A DNA stretch of 59,420 nt, from NCBI GenBank assembly GCA_036271555.1, contig DATBAK010000020.1, positions 1-59,420 on the forward strand, given 5' to 3'. This DNA is from Acidimicrobiia bacterium. GTDB lineage: Bacteria > Actinomycetota > Acidimicrobiia > IMCC26256 > PALSA-610. Every line of letters begins with the position of its first letter. The first letter of the stretch is position 1. A program made the position numbers and the translations under genes. This document shows, piece after piece, positions 52,118 to 59,420 of the stretch. The notes beneath the pieces are model-generated. The model saw only the letters and a program-made list of their open reading frames with translations. It was not told the origin of the DNA and did no database searches.

Positions 52118-53212
52118 TCACGGCAGCATGACGAGATCGTCGCGGTGGATCACCTCGTGCGGGGCGCCTTCGGGGAGGTCGGCGGTGCGGCGACCGAGGA
52201 TCGTGCCGAGCGTCCGCGCCCGGTAGCGGCTCAGGCCCTTCGCGAAGGCGCGGTCGTCCGGGCCGACGACCTCCACCGCGTCGTCGACGTCGAAATCGCC
52301 TTCGACTCCGCGCACGCCCGCGGGCAGGAGCGAGCGACCACCATGCATCAGCGCGTCGCGCGCGCCGGCGTCGACGACGATGCGACCGGTGGCGCCGCGC
52401 GCGAACGCGATCCAGAGCTTGCGGCTCGCGAGTCGCTGCGCGCGCGGTGGGAACACCGTGCCGACCGGACGACCTTCGAGCGCGTCGAGCACGACGCCTT
52501 CCGTTCTCGCCGAGGCGATCACCGCGCGCACGCCCGACCACGCCGCGATCTTCCCGGCTGCGAGCTTGCTCGCCATGCCTCCGCTCCCCGCCGCGCTACG
52601 ACTCGCACCCGCGACCGCTTCGAGCGCGGCGTCGACCTCGAGGATCTCCTCGATGAGCGACGCGTCCGAGTCGAGGCCGGGATCGGCGGTGAAGAGTCCG
52701 CCGGTGTCGGTGAGCAGGAGGAGCGTGCGCGCGCCGAGCAGGTGCGACACGAGTGCCGCGAGCCGGTCGTTGTCGCCGTAACGGATCTCGTCGTCGGCGA
52801 TCGTGTCGTTCTCGTTGACGATCGGAAGCACGCCGAGCTCGAGCAATCGGCGCAACGTCTCGCGCGCGTGCAGGTACTGACTCCGCGAGAAGAAGTCCAT
52901 CGGGGTGAGCAGCACCTGGCCGGCGACGATGCGGTGCGGCTCGAGCAGCGAGGCGACGCGCGCGTAGAGCAACGGCTGCCCAACCGCCGCGATCGCCTGC
53001 AACGTGCCCGTGTCGGTCGGACGGCGCGTGAAGCCGAGCGCGGGCAGTCCCGTCGCGACCGCGCCGGACATGACCACGACGATCTGATGCCCTTCCGCGC
53101 GCGCGACCGCGATGTCGGCGCAGAGCTTCGCGAGCGCGACGTCGTCGATCTCGCCGTCGGCGCGCGTCACCGACGACGTGCCGATCTTCACGACCGAGAG
53201 TCCTGTCGCCAT
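52118..53212 (-). CDS. proB: Glutamate 5-kinase
   Basis: A 364-residue ProB, first step of proline synthesis. The amino-acid-kinase domain begins LSVVKIGTSSVTRADGEIDD and contains VVVMSGAVATG, PIVNENDTIADDEIRYGDND, LLLLTDTGGLF and GSGGMASKLAAGKIAAWSG. A C-terminal PUA domain is present (GRIVVDAGARDALMHGG, then AFAKGLSRYRARTLGTILGR). Feedback inhibition by proline is usual. ATG 53212 overlaps the obg stop (ATGA). Confidence 0.95.
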   Translation of the reverse strand: MATGLSVVKIGTSSVTRADGEIDDVALAKLCADIAVARAEGHQIVVVMSGAVATGLPALGFTRRPTDTGTLQAIAAVGQPLLYARVASLLEPHRIVAGQVLLTPMDFFSRSQYLHARETLRRLLELGVLPIVNENDTIADDEIRYGDNDRLAALVSHLLGARTLLLLTDTGGLFTADPGLDSDASLIEEILEVDAALEAVAGASRSAAGSGGMASKLAAGKIAAWSGVRAVIASARTEGVVLDALEGRPVGTVFPPRAQRLASRKLWIAFARGATGRIVVDAGARDALMHGGRSLLPAGVRGVEGDFDVDDAVEVVGPDDRAFAKGLSRYRARTLGTILGRRTADLPEGAPHEVIHRDDLVMLP

Positions 53213-54441
53213 CAGTCGCCTTCGTACTCGAGCTCGGTGCCGCCGATACGCACGACGTCGCCGTCGCGCGCGCCGGCGCGCGCGAGCGCGCGGTCGACGC
53301 CGATGCGTTGCAGCCGCTGTTGCACGTACACGAGCGCGTCGGGATCCGCGATGTCCGACACCGCGACCGCGCGCTCCGCGATCTTCCCGTGCACGCGCCA
53401 TGCGTTGTCGCCCTCGCGCTCGATCGAGATCCCTTCTTCGCGCGGCCGCAGGATGACGACGGGATCGGGCGCGTCGGCTTCCGCGCGCGCGTCGTCGATC
53501 AGCGCGGCGACGCGGCCGAGCACCTCGTCGAGTCCGTCCCGCGTCGCGGCCGACACCCGCAGGCCGTCGTACGGCTCGGTCGCGACGTCGGCCTTGCTGC
53601 CGACGACGAGCCGGGGCCGGTCGAGCAGCTCGGGCAGGTAACGGCCGAGCTCACCGAGCAGGATCGCCTGCTGCTCCGCGGGCGTCGGTCCCGCGACCGG
53701 CGCGAGGTCGAGCAAGAGCACGAGCACCCGCGCCCGCTCGATGTGGCGGAGGAACTGGTGGCCGAGCCCGCGGCCTTCGGCCGCGCCCTCGACGAGCCCC
53801 GGGATGTCGGCCAGCACGAACTCGTGCTCGTGGAACCGAACGACGCCGAGGTTCGGGACCAGGGTGGTGAACGGGTAGTCGGCGATCTTCGGCTTCGCCG
53901 CGCTCACCGCCGCGATCAAGGTCGACTTCCCGGCGTTCGGCAGGCCGACGAGCGCGGCGTCGGCCATCAACTTCAGCTCGAGCTTCAGCCAGCGCTCCTC
54001 GCCGTACTCGCCCTGCTGGGCGAACGCCGGCGCCCGCCGCGCGTTCGACAGGAACCGCGCGTTGCCCTGACCGCCGCGGCCGGCGCTCGCTGCGAGCCAA
54101 CGGTCGCCGTGGCGGAGGAGGTCGGCGAGGAGACTGCCGTCTCGGCCCCGGACGACCGTCCCTTCGGGAACATCGACGACGAGGTCGGAGCCGCCGGCGC
54201 CGTGACGCTTGTCGCCCTTGCCATGGGTGCCCGACGTCGCCCGGCGGTGCGGGTGGTCCCGGAAGGCGAGCAGCGAAGCGACGTTGCGGTTCGCCCGCAG
54301 CCAGACGTCGCCGCCCTTGCCGCCGTCGCCACCGTCGGGCCCGCCCTTGGGCGTGTGCGACTCCCGGCGGAACGAGACCGCGCCGGCGCCGCCGTCACCG
54401 GCACGCACGTTGATCTGGGCCTCGTCGACAAAGTTGGACAT
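53212..54441 (-). CDS. obg: GTPase Obg (CgtA)
   Basis: A 409-residue Obg, acting in 50S assembly and stress signalling. The glycine-rich Obg fold is INVRAGDGGAGAVSFRRESH with GGPDGGDGGKGG. G motifs are GLPNAGKST (G1), DIPGLVEGAAEGRGLGHQFL (G3) and SKAD (G4). A C-terminal OCT domain is present (VVILRPREEGISIEREGDNA). TATCCT lies nine bases before the ATG as a possible -10. In most actinobacteria obg follows rpmA directly; here 4.9 kb on the other strand intervenes. Confidence 0.95.
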   Translation of the reverse strand: MSNFVDEAQINVRAGDGGAGAVSFRRESHTPKGGPDGGDGGKGGDVWLRANRNVASLLAFRDHPHRRATSGTHGKGDKRHGAGGSDLVVDVPEGTVVRGRDGSLLADLLRHGDRWLAASAGRGGQGNARFLSNARRAPAFAQQGEYGEERWLKLELKLMADAALVGLPNAGKSTLIAAVSAAKPKIADYPFTTLVPNLGVVRFHEHEFVLADIPGLVEGAAEGRGLGHQFLRHIERARVLVLLLDLAPVAGPTPAEQQAILLGELGRYLPELLDRPRLVVGSKADVATEPYDGLRVSAATRDGLDEVLGRVAALIDDARAEADAPDPVVILRPREEGISIEREGDNAWRVHGKIAERAVAVSDIADPDALVYVQQRLQRIGVDRALARAGARDGDVVRIGGTELEYEGD

Positions 54442-54540
54442 CGCCGCCACAGGATACGGAGCGGGTCGGTCGACACCCCGGAAGCAGGGGCGCCTGGGCG
54501 GCGCGAGCACACGACCACGTGCGCTCCCACCCCGCTGCAC

Positions 54541-54748
54541 GAGCGGCGAGCGCCCGCGGGACGGGTATCCCGGCCCGCAGCGAGCGCGACCAAACGCACC
54601 GAGCGCCGAGCGCCCGCGGGACGGGTATCCCGGCCCGCAGCGAGCGCGACCAAGAGCACCGAGCGGCGAGCGCCCGCGGGACGGGTATCCCGGCCCGCAG
54701 CGAGCGCGACCAAGAGCACCGAGCGGCGAGCGCAGCGAGTGCGACCAG
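54541..54748. repeat. 60-bp tandem array, three full and one partial copy
   Basis: Units begin GAGCGGCGAGCGCCCGCGGG at 54541 and 54661; the unit at 54601 has GAGCGCCGAGCG. Each carries GACGGGTATCCCGGCCCGCA and ends CGACCAA-A/G-A/C-GCACC; the units differ at only a few positions. A short final copy (54721-54748) lacks the 23-25 base centre and ends GTGCGACCA. The unit is an expanded form of the dispersed element. The whole 54442-54786 gap holds this array, the helD promoter and no gene. Confidence 0.9.
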
Positions 54749-54754
54749 AAAGCG

Positions 54755-54760
54755 TAGAAT
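54755..54760 (+). promoter_or_regulatory. -10 hexamer of helD
   Basis: TAGAAT, seven bases past the repeat array and 27 bases before GTG 54787. A GGGGAG ribosome site at 54775-54780 fits a short leader. Confidence 0.45.
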
Positions 54761-54786
54761 TTCTCTTCCCCCACGGGGAGTCGTGC

Positions 54787-57135
54787 GTGACCGAGCAGCA
54801 GGTCTGGGACCCGGAAATCAACAGCGAGCAGGCCTATCTCGACGCGGCGTACGCGCGGCTCGAGTCCATGCGCGGTGCCGCCCGCCAGGTCCAGGACGCC
54901 TACTCCGACGTGCGCGCGGGCGGCACCCACCAGGCCCGACTCGAGCGCGACATCGCCCACAACATCACGCAGCGTCGCCTCGCGGACCTCGAGATCGGCG
55001 AGACACCGCTGGCCTTCGGCCGCCTCGACCTCGAGTCCGGTGATCCGTACTACATCGGCCGCCTCGCGGTCGAGGACGCCGACCACTCGCCGCTCGTCAT
55101 CGACTGGCGCGCGCCCGTCGCCGAGCCCTTCTACCGCGCGACCGCGGTCGCGCCGATGGGCGTCGTGCGGCGGCGCCACTTCATCACCCGCCACGGGCGC
55201 GAGATCATCGCGCTCGACGACGAGGTGTTCGACCGCGACGCGAGCGAGTCTGCGGGCCTGCAGGTCAGCGGCGAGGGCGCGCTGCTCGGCGCGCTCGAAC
55301 GCGATCGCACCGGTCGCATGGGCGACATCGTCGCGACGATTCAGTTCGAGCAGGACGAGGCGATCCGCGCCGAGCTGCCCGGCATCCTCGTCGTCGGCGG
55401 CGGTCCCGGAACCGGCAAGACCGCGGTCGCGCTGCACCGCGCCGCCTACCTCCTCTACACGCACCGGCGCCGGCTCGCCTCACAAGGCGTGCTGCTCATC
55501 GGGCCGAGCCCGGTGTTCCTCCGCTACATCGAGCAGGTGCTGCCGTCGCTCGGCGAGCAGGACGTGCAGCTCTCGACGCTCGCGGGGCTCAAGCCGCAGC
55601 TCGACGCACGGCGTCGCGACCCTCGCCCCGTCGCCGCGCTCAAGGGCGACGGACGCATGGCGAAGATCATCGCGAAGGCAGTGAGCGATCGGCAGCGCCC
55701 GCTGCCGCGTGACCTGAACTTCGTGATCGACGGCCTGCGCGTCACCTTGCGCCGCGACGACTCCGCGCGCGTCGTGCACGGCGCCCGCCGCCAGCGCGGT
55801 ACCCACAACGAACGCCGGCGCAGTGTGGTGCGGCGCACGATCGACATGCTCGTCGCGCGCTACAAGACCGCGGCGATCCGCGCGTACCAGGAAGCGCGCG
55901 TCGACAACGGGAGCGCGAGCCTGACGCTCTTCGGCGGATCGCGGGGCGCGATCAGCGGGCCCGATCCGTTGATCGGCCGCGCGCTGTCCGAAGGCGATCC
56001 GCTGCCCGAAGGGTGGGAGAAGGATCTCGGCGAGCGCATCCGCCGCCGCCCGGAGGTTCGCGAGGCGCTCGATCGCATGTGGCCGGTGATCTCCGGCCCG
56101 GAGCTCGTGAACGATCTCCTGGGGTTCCGCGCGCTCGTGCGCTCCGCGGCTTCCGGAATCCTCGATGCCGACGAGCAGGACCGCTTGCACCGCCCCCGCG
56201 CGGCCGACGTCGCGCACGCATCGTGGACCGACTCCGACGTCGCGGTCATCGACGAGGCCGACGCGCTGCTCGGCCCGGTCGAAGCCGCGCGTCCGCGCTC
56301 CCGGCGCCGACGCGGGCACGACGCCGAGGCCCTCGAGACTGCGCAGGGCGTCGTCGCCGAGCTCGGTCTCAGTCGTTCGATCAGCGGCGCGAGCCTGCTC
56401 GCGCGCTACGGCGAGAACGGCGACGGTGAGCCGAGCGATCTCCCGGAGCCGCGCGTGTTCGGGCACGTGCTCGTCGACGAGGCGCAGGACCTCAACGCGA
56501 TGCAGTGGCGGATGCTGTCGCGGCGATGCCCGTCGGGATCGATGACGCTCGTCGGCGATCCTGCGCAGGCGAGCCGCGCCGCCGCGGTCGCGGATTGGGA
56601 TTCGATCCTGGCGCTGCTGCCGCGGCACACCCCGCCGCGAGCGACGACCCTCACCGTCAACTACCGCACGCCGAGCGAGATCATGGACGTCGCCAACCGT
56701 CTGCTCGCGGCGGCGGCGCCGACGGTCGAGCCGTCACGATCGGTGCGCAGCACTGGTGAGCGACCGCAGTTCGTCGCGGTCGCGGCGAACGAGCTCGTGG
56801 CGCGGGCCGCGGAGGTTGCGGCCGAAGCGTCGGACCGCGGCGGCAAGGTCGCGCTCATCGCACCCACTGCGTGCCACGCGGATCTCGTCGACCGGCTCGC
56901 GGCGCGCGGCGCGGCGTCGGACCCCGCAGTCGCGCTCGACGCGCCGATCGCGGTGCTCGACGCGACCGACGCCAAGGGCCTCGAGTTCGATCACGTCGTC
57001 GTCGTCGAGCCCGCCGAGCTCGTGCAGACCGACCGCGCCGGGCTGCGCCTCCTCTACGTCACGATCACGCGTGCGACCAAGACCCTCGCGGTCGTCCACG
57101 CCCAGCCCCTGCCCGAGGCGCTCGACCTCATCTGA
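54787..57135 (+). CDS. HelD-like superfamily 1 helicase (RNA polymerase recycling type)
   Basis: A 782-residue UvrD/HelD-type ATPase. The N-terminal coiled region (SEQAYLDAAYARLESMRGAA, ARLERDIAHNITQRRLADLE) and VIDWRAPVAEPFYRA are typical of HelD. Motor motifs are Walker A GGGPGTGKTAVALHRAAYLL (Lys211), motif II VDEAQDLNAMQW, motif III LVGDPAQASR, motif IV-V VNYRTPSEI and DATDAKGLEFDHVVVVEP, and motif VI LYVTITRATK. Actinobacterial HelD/HelR strips stalled RNA polymerase from DNA and can protect against rifamycins. It stands opposite to obg, between obg and rpmA. Confidence 0.9.
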   Translation: MTEQQVWDPEINSEQAYLDAAYARLESMRGAARQVQDAYSDVRAGGTHQARLERDIAHNITQRRLADLEIGETPLAFGRLDLESGDPYYIGRLAVEDADHSPLVIDWRAPVAEPFYRATAVAPMGVVRRRHFITRHGREIIALDDEVFDRDASESAGLQVSGEGALLGALERDRTGRMGDIVATIQFEQDEAIRAELPGILVVGGGPGTGKTAVALHRAAYLLYTHRRRLASQGVLLIGPSPVFLRYIEQVLPSLGEQDVQLSTLAGLKPQLDARRRDPRPVAALKGDGRMAKIIAKAVSDRQRPLPRDLNFVIDGLRVTLRRDDSARVVHGARRQRGTHNERRRSVVRRTIDMLVARYKTAAIRAYQEARVDNGSASLTLFGGSRGAISGPDPLIGRALSEGDPLPEGWEKDLGERIRRRPEVREALDRMWPVISGPELVNDLLGFRALVRSAASGILDADEQDRLHRPRAADVAHASWTDSDVAVIDEADALLGPVEAARPRSRRRRGHDAEALETAQGVVAELGLSRSISGASLLARYGENGDGEPSDLPEPRVFGHVLVDEAQDLNAMQWRMLSRRCPSGSMTLVGDPAQASRAAAVADWDSILALLPRHTPPRATTLTVNYRTPSEIMDVANRLLAAAAPTVEPSRSVRSTGERPQFVAVAANELVARAAEVAAEASDRGGKVALIAPTACHADLVDRLAARGAASDPAVALDAPIAVLDATDAKGLEFDHVVVVEPAELVQTDRAGLRLLYVTITRATKTLAVVHAQPLPEALDLI

Positions 57136-57150
57136 GCCCCACCGTTCCTA

Positions 57151-57194
57151 GTGGTACTGCGTTGTCGGCGTATCGCCGAACAACGCAGTACCAC
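57151..57194. repeat. 44-base hairpin repeat, copy 2
   Basis: GTGGTACTGCGTTGTCGGCG, loop TAT, CGCCGAACAACGCAGTACCA(C). It is the inverse of copy 1 (the extra base is on the right arm) and 15 bases after the helD stop. A terminator role is possible. Confidence 0.9.
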
Positions 57195-57251
57195 CGCGAG
57201 CCCGGCGGACGCGTGTGACGGATTGCTGGCCGTCGGCGGTTACGTGCGGTA

Positions 57252-57737
57252 GTGAGCGCAATCGTGGGTGAGGGCGAGGTCGTGGCGATCACCGAGGACT
57301 TCGACTCCTTCGTCGCCCGGTGCGGACCCGACCTGCGGCGCGTGCTGGTGGCCCGCTACGGGCTGGAGGTCGGGCTCGAGGCCGCGGCCGACGCGCTCGC
57401 GTACGCGTGGGAGCGATGGGCGCGCGTCGGCGCGATGGCGAACCCGACCGGCTATCTCGTGCGCGTCGGGCAGTCGGCGGCGCGCCGCTATCGACGGCGA
57501 CCGGTCGGGCTGCCCGACGCCGCGCCGGGCGCCGACTCGACCTTCGACCCCCGCCTGCCGCGCGCGCTCGAGCACCTGTCGCCGCGCCAACGCAGCGCGG
57601 TCGTCTTGATCTGCGTGCACGACTGGACCTACCCGGCGGCCGCGGCCGCGCTCGGCGTGTCGGAGTCGACGTTGCGCAATCACGTGCGGCGCGGGCTCGA
57701 GTCGCTGCGCCGCGAGCTCGGAGAGGACACGCGATGA
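57252..57737 (+). CDS. ECF-type RNA polymerase sigma factor
   Basis: A 161-residue sigma-70 family protein of the small SigE-like group. Region 2 (residues ~15-75: FDSFVARCGPDLRRVLVARY, ADALAYAWERWARVGAMANP) and region 4 (~105-155: HLSPRQRSAVVLICVHDWTY, AAAALGVSESTLRNHVRRGL) are present, with no long linker. GTG 57252 is the longest start; GTG 57282, with GGGCGAGG before it, is also possible. Its stop overlaps the PASTA gene start (ATGA), so the two are co-made and likely regulator and target. Confidence 0.86.
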   Translation: MSAIVGEGEVVAITEDFDSFVARCGPDLRRVLVARYGLEVGLEAAADALAYAWERWARVGAMANPTGYLVRVGQSAARRYRRRPVGLPDAAPGADSTFDPRLPRALEHLSPRQRSAVVLICVHDWTYPAAAAALGVSESTLRNHVRRGLESLRRELGEDTR

Positions 57738-59278
57738 ACATCGCGGAGCAACTGCGCGAGTACCGCAGCACCCTCGACACCGCGACGCAGAGCGCGACGA
57801 CCGAGTCGCCGCGCGTCGCACCCGTCATCCGGTTGCACCCGGCGCGCACGTTGATCATCGCCGCGGTCGCGGTTGCCGCCGCGATCGGGATCGCGTTCGT
57901 GGTCGTCGGCACGACGAACAAGCGCTCGACGCCACCCGCGGGTGTGACCACGTCGACCGGTGTCGCGCGCTCTGCACGCGTTCCGAACGTCCTGGGCGTC
58001 GACCGGCGCCACGCGGTACGGATGCTCACGGCGGCGGGGTTCGTCGTGTCGGAACAGATCGTGCCCAGCGACACCGTCCCGGTGCAGTTGGTCGTCGCGC
58101 AATCGCCGGTCGCCGGCTCGTCCGTGCGGATCGGCTCCGCGGTCACCGTGCGGGTGTCGAGTGGCCCGGCACGCGGCGGGAGCCTGGAAGTCGGCGTCAC
58201 CGTGTGCCCGACGCAGCAGAGCGTCGCGCCGGGCCCGTTGGATCCCGATGCGCCATCGACGATTTTGATCCCCGCCGTGTCCCTCGCGAGCCCCGCGCCC
58301 GCGGCGTACAGCGGGAAGCGCGGCTTCCTCGTCATCACCGCACCCGCGGGTTGGAGCTGCAAGGCCATCGAAGCGGGCGACGGCAGCCAGGGAATCGGCG
58401 TCACGCCGCCGGGTTCGACACCGCGAGAACGTTGGGGCAACCCCGGCCAGGTGACGAAGCCGCTCACCGACGGCGTGTTCGCGATATCGGTCCCCACCTG
58501 CCAGGGATGCGTGTACGACGAGATCTGCGGGATCGTCCCGTCCGCGTCGGCGGACTTCCCCGGCTTCGCGTCACTGCCCTGCTCGCGACCGCCCGGTGAG
58601 ACGGCCATCGATCGCGGGAACGGCGTCTACGAGTTCGACGATCCCGCGGGCACGATCGGACCCGACGCGGCGCGATCGATCCTCCGCTACGTCTCCCGAA
58701 CTGCGCAGACCGACGCGACGGTGGTCCGCGAGACCTGCATCCTGCCGGCGTCGCAGCACAACCTCTGCGACACGCTGTTCGCAGAGTTCTTCGCGCTGCA
58801 GCCCACGCCGTGGAATCAGCCGACGCTCACGATCAGCCCGACCGCGCTCGGCGCGGTCACCCTCGGCGACAACCTGTCGGTGGCGCAGGAAGCCGCGGGC
58901 GAGACCTTCGACGGGACCGGCGACGGCTTCTACTACTCGAGGGCCCACGACGGCACGGGCCTGCACCTCTTCGTCGGCGTTTCGACGGGCAAGACCGTTC
59001 ATTGCGTCGGCGCCGAGCTGATTATCTCGCCCCACGCACCCAAGCAGCGCGTCGTCACGCCCGAAGGCTTCACGCTCGGCGGGACCGTGCAGCTGCTGCT
59101 CGCGATCTACGGGCAGCGCGCGGTGTACGTCCCTGCACCGAAGCGCGGCATGACGACGAACGCGGGCTACGTCGTGAAGGAAGGCGTCGGCGCGCTCGCG
59201 TTCGCCGTGCACCAGAACAAGGTGTTCGAGATCGCGGGCGGCCCCGCGACCATCACGCCCAACACCTGCACGGGTTAG
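57734..59278 (+). CDS. Single-pass membrane protein with PASTA domain, sigma-factor partner
   Basis: A 514-residue type II membrane protein. A short cytoplasmic N-terminus (MNIAEQLREYRSTLDTATQS) precedes one membrane helix (~39-59) and a PASTA domain (~82-146: VPNVLGVDRRHAVRMLTAAG, VVAQSPVAGSSVRIGSAVTV). A ~360-residue external domain with many cysteines follows that I do not recognise. PASTA domains bind peptidoglycan fragments. Position after an ECF sigma gene suggests an anti-sigma or sensor role, but no ZAS-type anti-sigma motif is visible. Confidence 0.75.
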   Translation: MNIAEQLREYRSTLDTATQSATTESPRVAPVIRLHPARTLIIAAVAVAAAIGIAFVVVGTTNKRSTPPAGVTTSTGVARSARVPNVLGVDRRHAVRMLTAAGFVVSEQIVPSDTVPVQLVVAQSPVAGSSVRIGSAVTVRVSSGPARGGSLEVGVTVCPTQQSVAPGPLDPDAPSTILIPAVSLASPAPAAYSGKRGFLVITAPAGWSCKAIEAGDGSQGIGVTPPGSTPRERWGNPGQVTKPLTDGVFAISVPTCQGCVYDEICGIVPSASADFPGFASLPCSRPPGETAIDRGNGVYEFDDPAGTIGPDAARSILRYVSRTAQTDATVVRETCILPASQHNLCDTLFAEFFALQPTPWNQPTLTISPTALGAVTLGDNLSVAQEAAGETFDGTGDGFYYSRAHDGTGLHLFVGVSTGKTVHCVGAELIISPHAPKQRVVTPEGFTLGGTVQLLLAIYGQRAVYVPAPKRGMTTNAGYVVKEGVGALAFAVHQNKVFEIAGGPATITPNTCTG

Positions 59279-59286
59279 TGGTTTTG

Positions 59287-59330
59287 GTGGTACTGCGTTA
59301 TCGGCGTATCGCCGAAGAACGCAGTACCAC
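59287..59330. repeat. 44-base hairpin repeat, copy 3
   Basis: GTGGTACTGCGTTATCGGCG, loop TAT, CGCCGAAGAACGCAGTACCA(C). It lies between the convergent ends of the PASTA gene and rpmA. Confidence 0.9.
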
Positions 59331-59344
59331 TGACGCGCGGGAGG

Positions 59345-59420
59345 TCAGCCCTGGACGATGTCGACGAGCTTGCGGCCGCCGCGCTTGCCGAACTTCACGA
59401 CACCGTCGGACGTCGCGAAC
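59345..59420 (-). CDS. rpmA: Ribosomal protein bL27, C-terminal end only
   Basis: The last 24 residues read FATSDGVVKFGKRGGRKLVD then IVQG and a stop, the conserved end of bL27 (DGxVKFxKxGxxxxxVxI). The rest lies beyond the window. Its place next to the obg block is as expected for the rplU-rpmA-obg order, apart from the helD/sigma/PASTA cassette between. Confidence 0.88.
   Translation of the reverse strand, partial: FATSDGVVKFGKRGGRKLVDIVQG

Noticed and set aside
54541-54748. Possible CRISPR array
   Set aside because: Units are contiguous 60-bp copies with no unique spacers and no cas genes nearby; it is a tandem repeat.
54442-54786. Rifamycin-associated promoter element before helD
   Set aside because: Only a CCCCGGAAGCAGGGG hairpin was seen; I found no convincing match to the element as I remember it.

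Overview
The window is very GC-rich, tightly packed DNA from an actinobacterium. Support comes from gene content: a deazaflavin (F420)-type LLM oxidoreductase, a Ku-LigD pair, a DUF222/HNH (13E12-like) gene behind an actinobacterial-type LexA box, a HelD-type helicase, beta-propeller-like secreted proteins, many GTG starts, and many genes with a -10 hexamer 6-7 bases before the start codon. Acidimicrobiia or a neighbouring class is my best guess, but the sequence alone does not settle it. No tRNA, rRNA, CRISPR array, insertion sequence or phage module was recognised.

Layout. Positions 1-2.9 kb hold a catabolic unit on the minus strand (a 47-residue aldehyde dehydrogenase remnant, acyl-CoA dehydrogenase, cytochrome P450 running off the edge) with a divergent TetR regulator. 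3-8 kb hold three exported proteins, two of them alpha/beta hydrolases. 8-14.4 kb are signalling and redox genes: a GAF-SpoIIE phosphatase, an LLM oxidoreductase coupled to a ligand-binding protein without signal peptide, an NTF2-like/DsrE/DUF4242 cluster, and a double HD-GYP-like protein with a LuxR tail. 14.4-21.3 kb hold exported proteins and glycosidases (GH4, GH16, a GH-A clan enzyme). 21.5-26.3 kb hold an APH-like kinase, ku, a ligase-less ligD and a frameshifted SOS-type DUF222/HNH gene. 26.4-28.6 kb hold a small exported protein and a sedolisin. 28.6-32 kb hold an SQR-like flavoprotein, marR and a CLC channel facing mscL, with a large palindrome between clc and mscL. 32-42.4 kb hold a flippase-like protein, SDR, carbonic anhydrase, a 1023-residue PAS-GAF-GGDEF-EAL protein, an ABC exporter, a methyltransferase and a propeller-like protein.

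42.4-59.4 kb hold the conserved actinobacterial block rpmA-obg-proB-proA-nadD-rsfS on the minus strand, heavily interrupted. A helD / ECF sigma / PASTA-protein cassette on the opposite strand separates rpmA from obg. htrA sits between proB and proA. moxR-vwa, rsgA and an ACT protein sit between proA and nadD. A LytR_C-type gene sits between nadD and rsfS. rsfS has no ATG, GTG or TTG start that would keep its conserved N-terminus.

Two intergenic repeat families stand out: a 44-base hairpin (three near-identical copies plus a diverged one forming the start of rsgA), and a GAGCGGCGAGCG-type element found singly and as a 60-bp tandem array before helD. Many gene pairs overlap by ATGA or GTGA, indicating translational coupling.
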